Origin: Brevibacillus porteri
Lineage (GTDB): Bacteria > Bacillota > Bacilli > Brevibacillales > Brevibacillaceae
Reading direction: 5' to 3'
Assembly: GCF_003013475.1 (NCBI RefSeq)
Contig: NZ_PXZO01000037.1
Coordinates: 1-64,000 of the forward strand
DNA: 64,000 nt
The translations under genes and the position numbers were made by a program. Below the pieces are notes generated by a model. That model was not told the origin of the DNA and ran no database searches. It was given only the letters and a program-made list of their open reading frames with translations. Below, one piece after another: positions 61,152 through 64,000 of the stretch (positions within the stretch are counted from its first letter, which is position 1; every line of letters begins with the position of its first letter).

Positions 61152-62519
61152 CTACCTCCTTATCACCTCGTTCAACGCATCGGCAATATTGCTCACACCA
61201 ATCACTTGAATATCTGCTGGCGCATCCAGACCGCGGATGTTTTTCTCCGGGATGATAACACGCTTAAAGCCTAACTTATGTGCTTCTCGTACTCGTTGCT
61301 CAATACGAGAGACACCGCGCACCTCACCAGTCAAGCCAATTTCTCCGATAACGACATCATGCGGATTGGTAGCGTGATCACGGAAACTGCTTGCAATGCT
61401 TACGGCAATCGCCAAATCAACCGCTGGCTCATCCAATCTGACCCCACCTGCTACGTTTACATATGCATCCTGATTTTGTAGCATCATGCCCATGCGCTTT
61501 TCCAACACTGCCATGATCATCGCCACACGCTGATGATCGACCCCTGTTGCCGTTCTCCGTGGGGTGACAAAGCTGGTCGGGGCAACGAGTGCTTGCAGCT
61601 CAACCAAAACGGGACGTGTGCCCTCCATACTGGCTACGACCGTGGAACCCGCAACACCAAATGGACGCTCTGCTAAAAATATCTCAGACGGATTCGCCAC
61701 TTCCTCCAAACCGCGATCCTTCATCTCGAAAATACCGATTTCGTTTGTCGAACCAAAACGGTTTTTGACGGCGCGCAAAATTCGAAACGTATTGTGGCGC
61801 TCCCCTTCAAAATAGAGAACAGCATCTACCATGTGCTCAAGCATACGCGGACCGGCGATGGAGCCTTCCTTGGTAACATGACCGACAATGAAGGTACCAA
61901 TTCCTTTCCCTTTTGCAATCCGCATCAATTGGGCAGTCGCCTCCCGCACTTGTGCGACACTTCCAGCAGCCGATTGGATCGTCGGGTGAAACACGGTCTG
62001 GATCGAGTCAATAATCAGCACATCCGGGTCTACTTGATTAATATGCTGTTCGATCAAATCCAAATCATTTTCTGCCAATACAAACATCGGCGGCGTTTGC
62101 AAATGGAGTCGATCCGCGCGAATTTTGATTTGTTTTGCCGACTCCTCTCCAGATACATAGAGAACCTTTGCCCCTTGATGAGCCAAGGCAAAAGATGTCT
62201 GTAAAAGCAATGTCGATTTTCCGATTCCGGGGTCTCCTCCAACCAAAATGAGTGAACCCGGAACAAGTCCTCCACCAAGAACACGATTCAATTCTCCGAT
62301 CGTGGTATCCATGCGTGGATCTTCTTCACTGGCTACCTGAGTCAATGGAATCGCAGATTGGCGTTGGCCGCCGCTCATCCCTTCGTGACGATGTGGATTT
62401 TTTACGGTCACTTCCTCCACCAAGGTGTTCCAACTGCTGCACCCCGGGCATTTTCCCATCCATTTTAGCGATTCATAGCCACATTCTTGACACGCGTATT
62501 TCGTTTTATACTTTGACAT
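61152..62519 (-). CDS. radA: DNA repair protein RadA
   Basis: 455 residues. C4 zinc finger ([20 protein letters not shown]), Walker [11 protein letters not shown], the RadA-specific [11 protein letters not shown], and a C-terminal Lon-protease-like domain. It promotes branch migration in recombination. In Bacilli it partners genetically with DisA next door. The ATG at 62519 is chosen by family start. Confidence 0.95.
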   Translation of the reverse strand: MSKYKTKYACQECGYESLKWMGKCPGCSSWNTLVEEVTVKNPHRHEGMSGGQRQSAIPLTQVASEEDPRMDTTIGELNRVLGGGLVPGSLILVGGDPGIGKSTLLLQTSFALAHQGAKVLYVSGEESAKQIKIRADRLHLQTPPMFVLAENDLDLIEQHINQVDPDVLIIDSIQTVFHPTIQSAAGSVAQVREATAQLMRIAKGKGIGTFIVGHVTKEGSIAGPRMLEHMVDAVLYFEGERHNTFRILRAVKNRFGSTNEIGIFEMKDRGLEEVANPSEIFLAERPFGVAGSTVVASMEGTRPVLVELQALVAPTSFVTPRRTATGVDHQRVAMIMAVLEKRMGMMLQNQDAYVNVAGGVRLDEPAVDLAIAVSIASSFRDHATNPHDVVIGEIGLTGEVRGVSRIEQRVREAHKLGFKRVIIPEKNIRGLDAPADIQVIGVSNIADALNEVIRR

Positions 62520-62572
62520 AGTCGCACCCTCACTTGGATTTTTTTCTCTACTTTTATCATAATTACGCACCC

Positions 62573-62606
62573 AAAAAAAGAATACCTCCCGAATCAGGAG
62601 GCATTC
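62573..62606 (-). terminator. Intrinsic terminator after clpC
   Basis: On the minus strand GAATGCCTCC and GGAGGTATTC pair (one G-U) around a short loop, followed by seven T residues. It lies between clpC and radA, so radA-disA may have their own promoter. Confidence 0.85.
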
Positions 62607-62625
62607 TATTACGTTTCAATCCAGC

Positions 62626-64000
62626 TTATGATTTCGTTTTTTCGAGGCGCTTAACAACCAGCTTGCCTTCTTCGGCTTCGATATTGACGGTATCGCCTTT
62701 ACTGATCGTGCCCTTGAGCAATTCCTCGGACAAATTATCCTCGATGTGGCGCTGGATAGCACGACGCAGAGGACGCGCACCATAGGCCGGATCAAAGCCT
62801 TCTTTTGCCAATACTTTCTTGGCCTCTTCACTCAATTGGAAATCAATGTCTTGCTCTTTCAAACGTTTACGCAGATCTTCTGTCATGAGAGATACGATTT
62901 GCTCGATGTGCTCTTGCTCCAAAGAGTGGAACACGATGACTTCGTCGATACGGTTCAAGAACTCAGGACGGAAGCTCTTTTTCAGCTCATCCATGACTTT
63001 GTCCTTCATATCCTGGTACTTTCTTTCCGAATCGTTGGTCGTGAAGCCGAGCGTCGTATTTTTCTTGATCATGCTGGCTCCGACGTTGGAAGTCATAATG
63101 ACAACCGTGTTGCGGAAATCAACGGTACGTCCCTTAGAGTCTGTCAGACGACCATCATCCAATACTTGTAGCAGGATGTTGAATACGTCTGGGTGAGCTT
63201 TCTCGATTTCGTCCAGCAAAATGACGGAGTAAGGCTTGCGACGCACTTTTTCGGTCAGCTGACCGCCTTCATCAAAGCCTACATAGCCAGGAGGGGCACC
63301 AACCAGACGAGCGGTGGAATGCTTCTCCATGTACTCGGACATATCTACACGAATCATGGCATCCTCGTCACCGAAAAGCGTCTCTGCTACGGCACGAGCC
63401 AATTCAGTTTTACCCACACCAGTAGGTCCTAGGAAGATAAACGAGCCGATCGGGCGCTTTGGATCTTTCAAACCAGCACGGGCACGGCGGATTGCACGCG
63501 AGATGGATTTGACTGCTTCATCTTGACCAATGACGCGATCGTGCAAAATCTCTTCCATCTTCAGCAAGCGCTCTGTTTCTTCTTCCTTCAGCTTCAATAC
63601 AGGAATACCCGTCCAGCTCGCCACTACTTGCGCGATGTCTTCTGGTGTAACCTCCATGTTCAGCTGGCCTTGGCGCTCTTTCCAGTCTTTTTTCGTTTTA
63701 TCCAGTTCTTCACGCAGTTTTTGCTCCTGATCGCGAAGTGCTGCTGCTTCCTCGAACTCTTGTGATTGTACGGCTGCGTCTTTTTCCTTGCGTACCTCTT
63801 CCAGACGTCCCTCCAGCTCTTTGAGGTTTGGTGGAACCGTAAAGGATTGCAAGCGAACTTTGGAGGCCGCCTCGTCGACCAAGTCGATAGCCTTGTCAGG
63901 CAGGAAGCGTTCCGTAATATAGCGGTCAGACAGTTTTACTGCCTGCTCGATTGCTTCATCGGTAATTTTGACACGATGGTGGGCTTCGTAACGATCACGA
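62626..64000 (-). CDS. clpC: ATP-dependent Clp protease ATP-binding subunit ClpC (3' part)
   Basis: The gene runs off the right edge of the window; the visible 458 codons are the C-terminal half. They contain the end of the first AAA domain, the UVR-like coiled middle ([20 protein letters not shown]), and the second AAA domain with Walker [11 protein letters not shown] and Walker [16 protein letters not shown]. ClpC unfolds proteins for ClpP, with McsB or MecA as adaptors. It belongs to the ctsR-mcsA-mcsB-clpC heat-shock operon. Confidence 0.95.
   Translation of the reverse strand, partial: RDRYEAHHRVKITDEAIEQAVKLSDRYITERFLPDKAIDLVDEAASKVRLQSFTVPPNLKELEGRLEEVRKEKDAAVQSQEFEEAAALRDQEQKLREELDKTKKDWKERQGQLNMEVTPEDIAQVVASWTGIPVLKLKEEETERLLKMEEILHDRVIGQDEAVKSISRAIRRARAGLKDPKRPIGSFIFLGPTGVGKTELARAVAETLFGDEDAMIRVDMSEYMEKHSTARLVGAPPGYVGFDEGGQLTEKVRRKPYSVILLDEIEKAHPDVFNILLQVLDDGRLTDSKGRTVDFRNTVVIMTSNVGASMIKKNTTLGFTTNDSERKYQDMKDKVMDELKKSFRPEFLNRIDEVIVFHSLEQEHIEQIVSLMTEDLRKRLKEQDIDFQLSEEAKKVLAKEGFDPAYGARPLRRAIQRHIEDNLSEELLKGTISKGDTVNIEAEEGKLVVKRLEKTKS

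Overview
This window is chromosomal DNA from a low-to-mid GC Gram-positive bacterium. The most likely source is Brevibacillus (Paenibacillaceae). I infer this from Bacillus-type gene order (clpC-radA-disA, ispD-ispF-gltX-cysE-cysS-mrnC-rlmB-rae1-sigH-rpmG-secE-nusG, then rplK to rpsI), protein sequences close to but distinct from Bacillus subtilis, and strong AGGAGG ribosome binding sites with frequent GTG/TTG starts. Nearly everything is on the minus strand, so transcription runs from high to low coordinates.

Layout, left to right. (1) 1-3,778: an accessory strip holding an aminoglycoside phosphotransferase-fold kinase and a run of very small, mostly membrane or exported, unidentified proteins. 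(2) 3,779-11,431: the early half of a temperate phage or phage-like element. It holds a tyrosine integrase (5' end apparently frameshifted), an ImmA-type protease, a CI-like and a Cro-like XRE regulator facing each other across an operator region, then one leftward operon with small phage genes (two of them broken), a DnaD-like initiator, a DnaC/DnaI-like helicase loader, an ORF6N/ORF6C antirepressor and a tiny zinc-ribbon protein. No packaging, capsid, tail or lysis gene is present. The integrase lies beside the 3' end of rpsI. (3) 11,475-30,895: the S10-spc-alpha ribosomal superoperon with secY, adk, map, infA, rpoA, the ECF transporter core ecfA1-ecfA2-ecfT, truA, rplM and rpsI. (4) 31,253-32,600: a truncated haemoglobin (the only plus-strand gene in the core) and an EamA transporter, lying between tuf and rpsJ, which are adjacent in many Bacilli. 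(5) 32,754-37,558: str operon (tuf, fusA, rpsG, rpsL, L7Ae-like protein). (6) 37,697-49,429: rpoC, rpoB, an RsmC-like methyltransferase, rplL, rplJ, rplA, rplK, nusG, secE, rpmG. (7) 49,667-64,000: sigH, rae1, rlmB, mrnC, cysS, cysE with a T-box leader, gltX, ispF, ispD, a PIN/TRAM membrane protein, a small plus-strand cysteine-bearing protein, pssA, disA, radA and the 3' part of clpC.

The core genes make ribosomes, RNA polymerase, translation factors, the Sec channel, isoprenoid precursors, cysteine and cyclic di-AMP. Regulatory sites visible in the sequence include nine sigma-A-type promoters in the core, several intrinsic terminators, a tRNA-Cys T-box, an L10-type attenuator leader, a probable L13 leader and an attenuator-like hairpin between the rpoB promoter and rpoB.

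The most unusual material is in the phage module: a compact immunity region with repeated GTTTC-N6-GAAAC operators, a candidate OOP-like antisense RNA at the 3' end of an early gene, a tandem family of small paralogues with one decayed copy, a decayed DUF771-type gene and a one-base frameshift at the start of the integrase. No tRNA, rRNA, CRISPR array or insertion sequence was found. I did not find a convincing wholly new system. The best candidates are the antisense RNA with its nested inverted repeats and the cluster of tiny membrane proteins.
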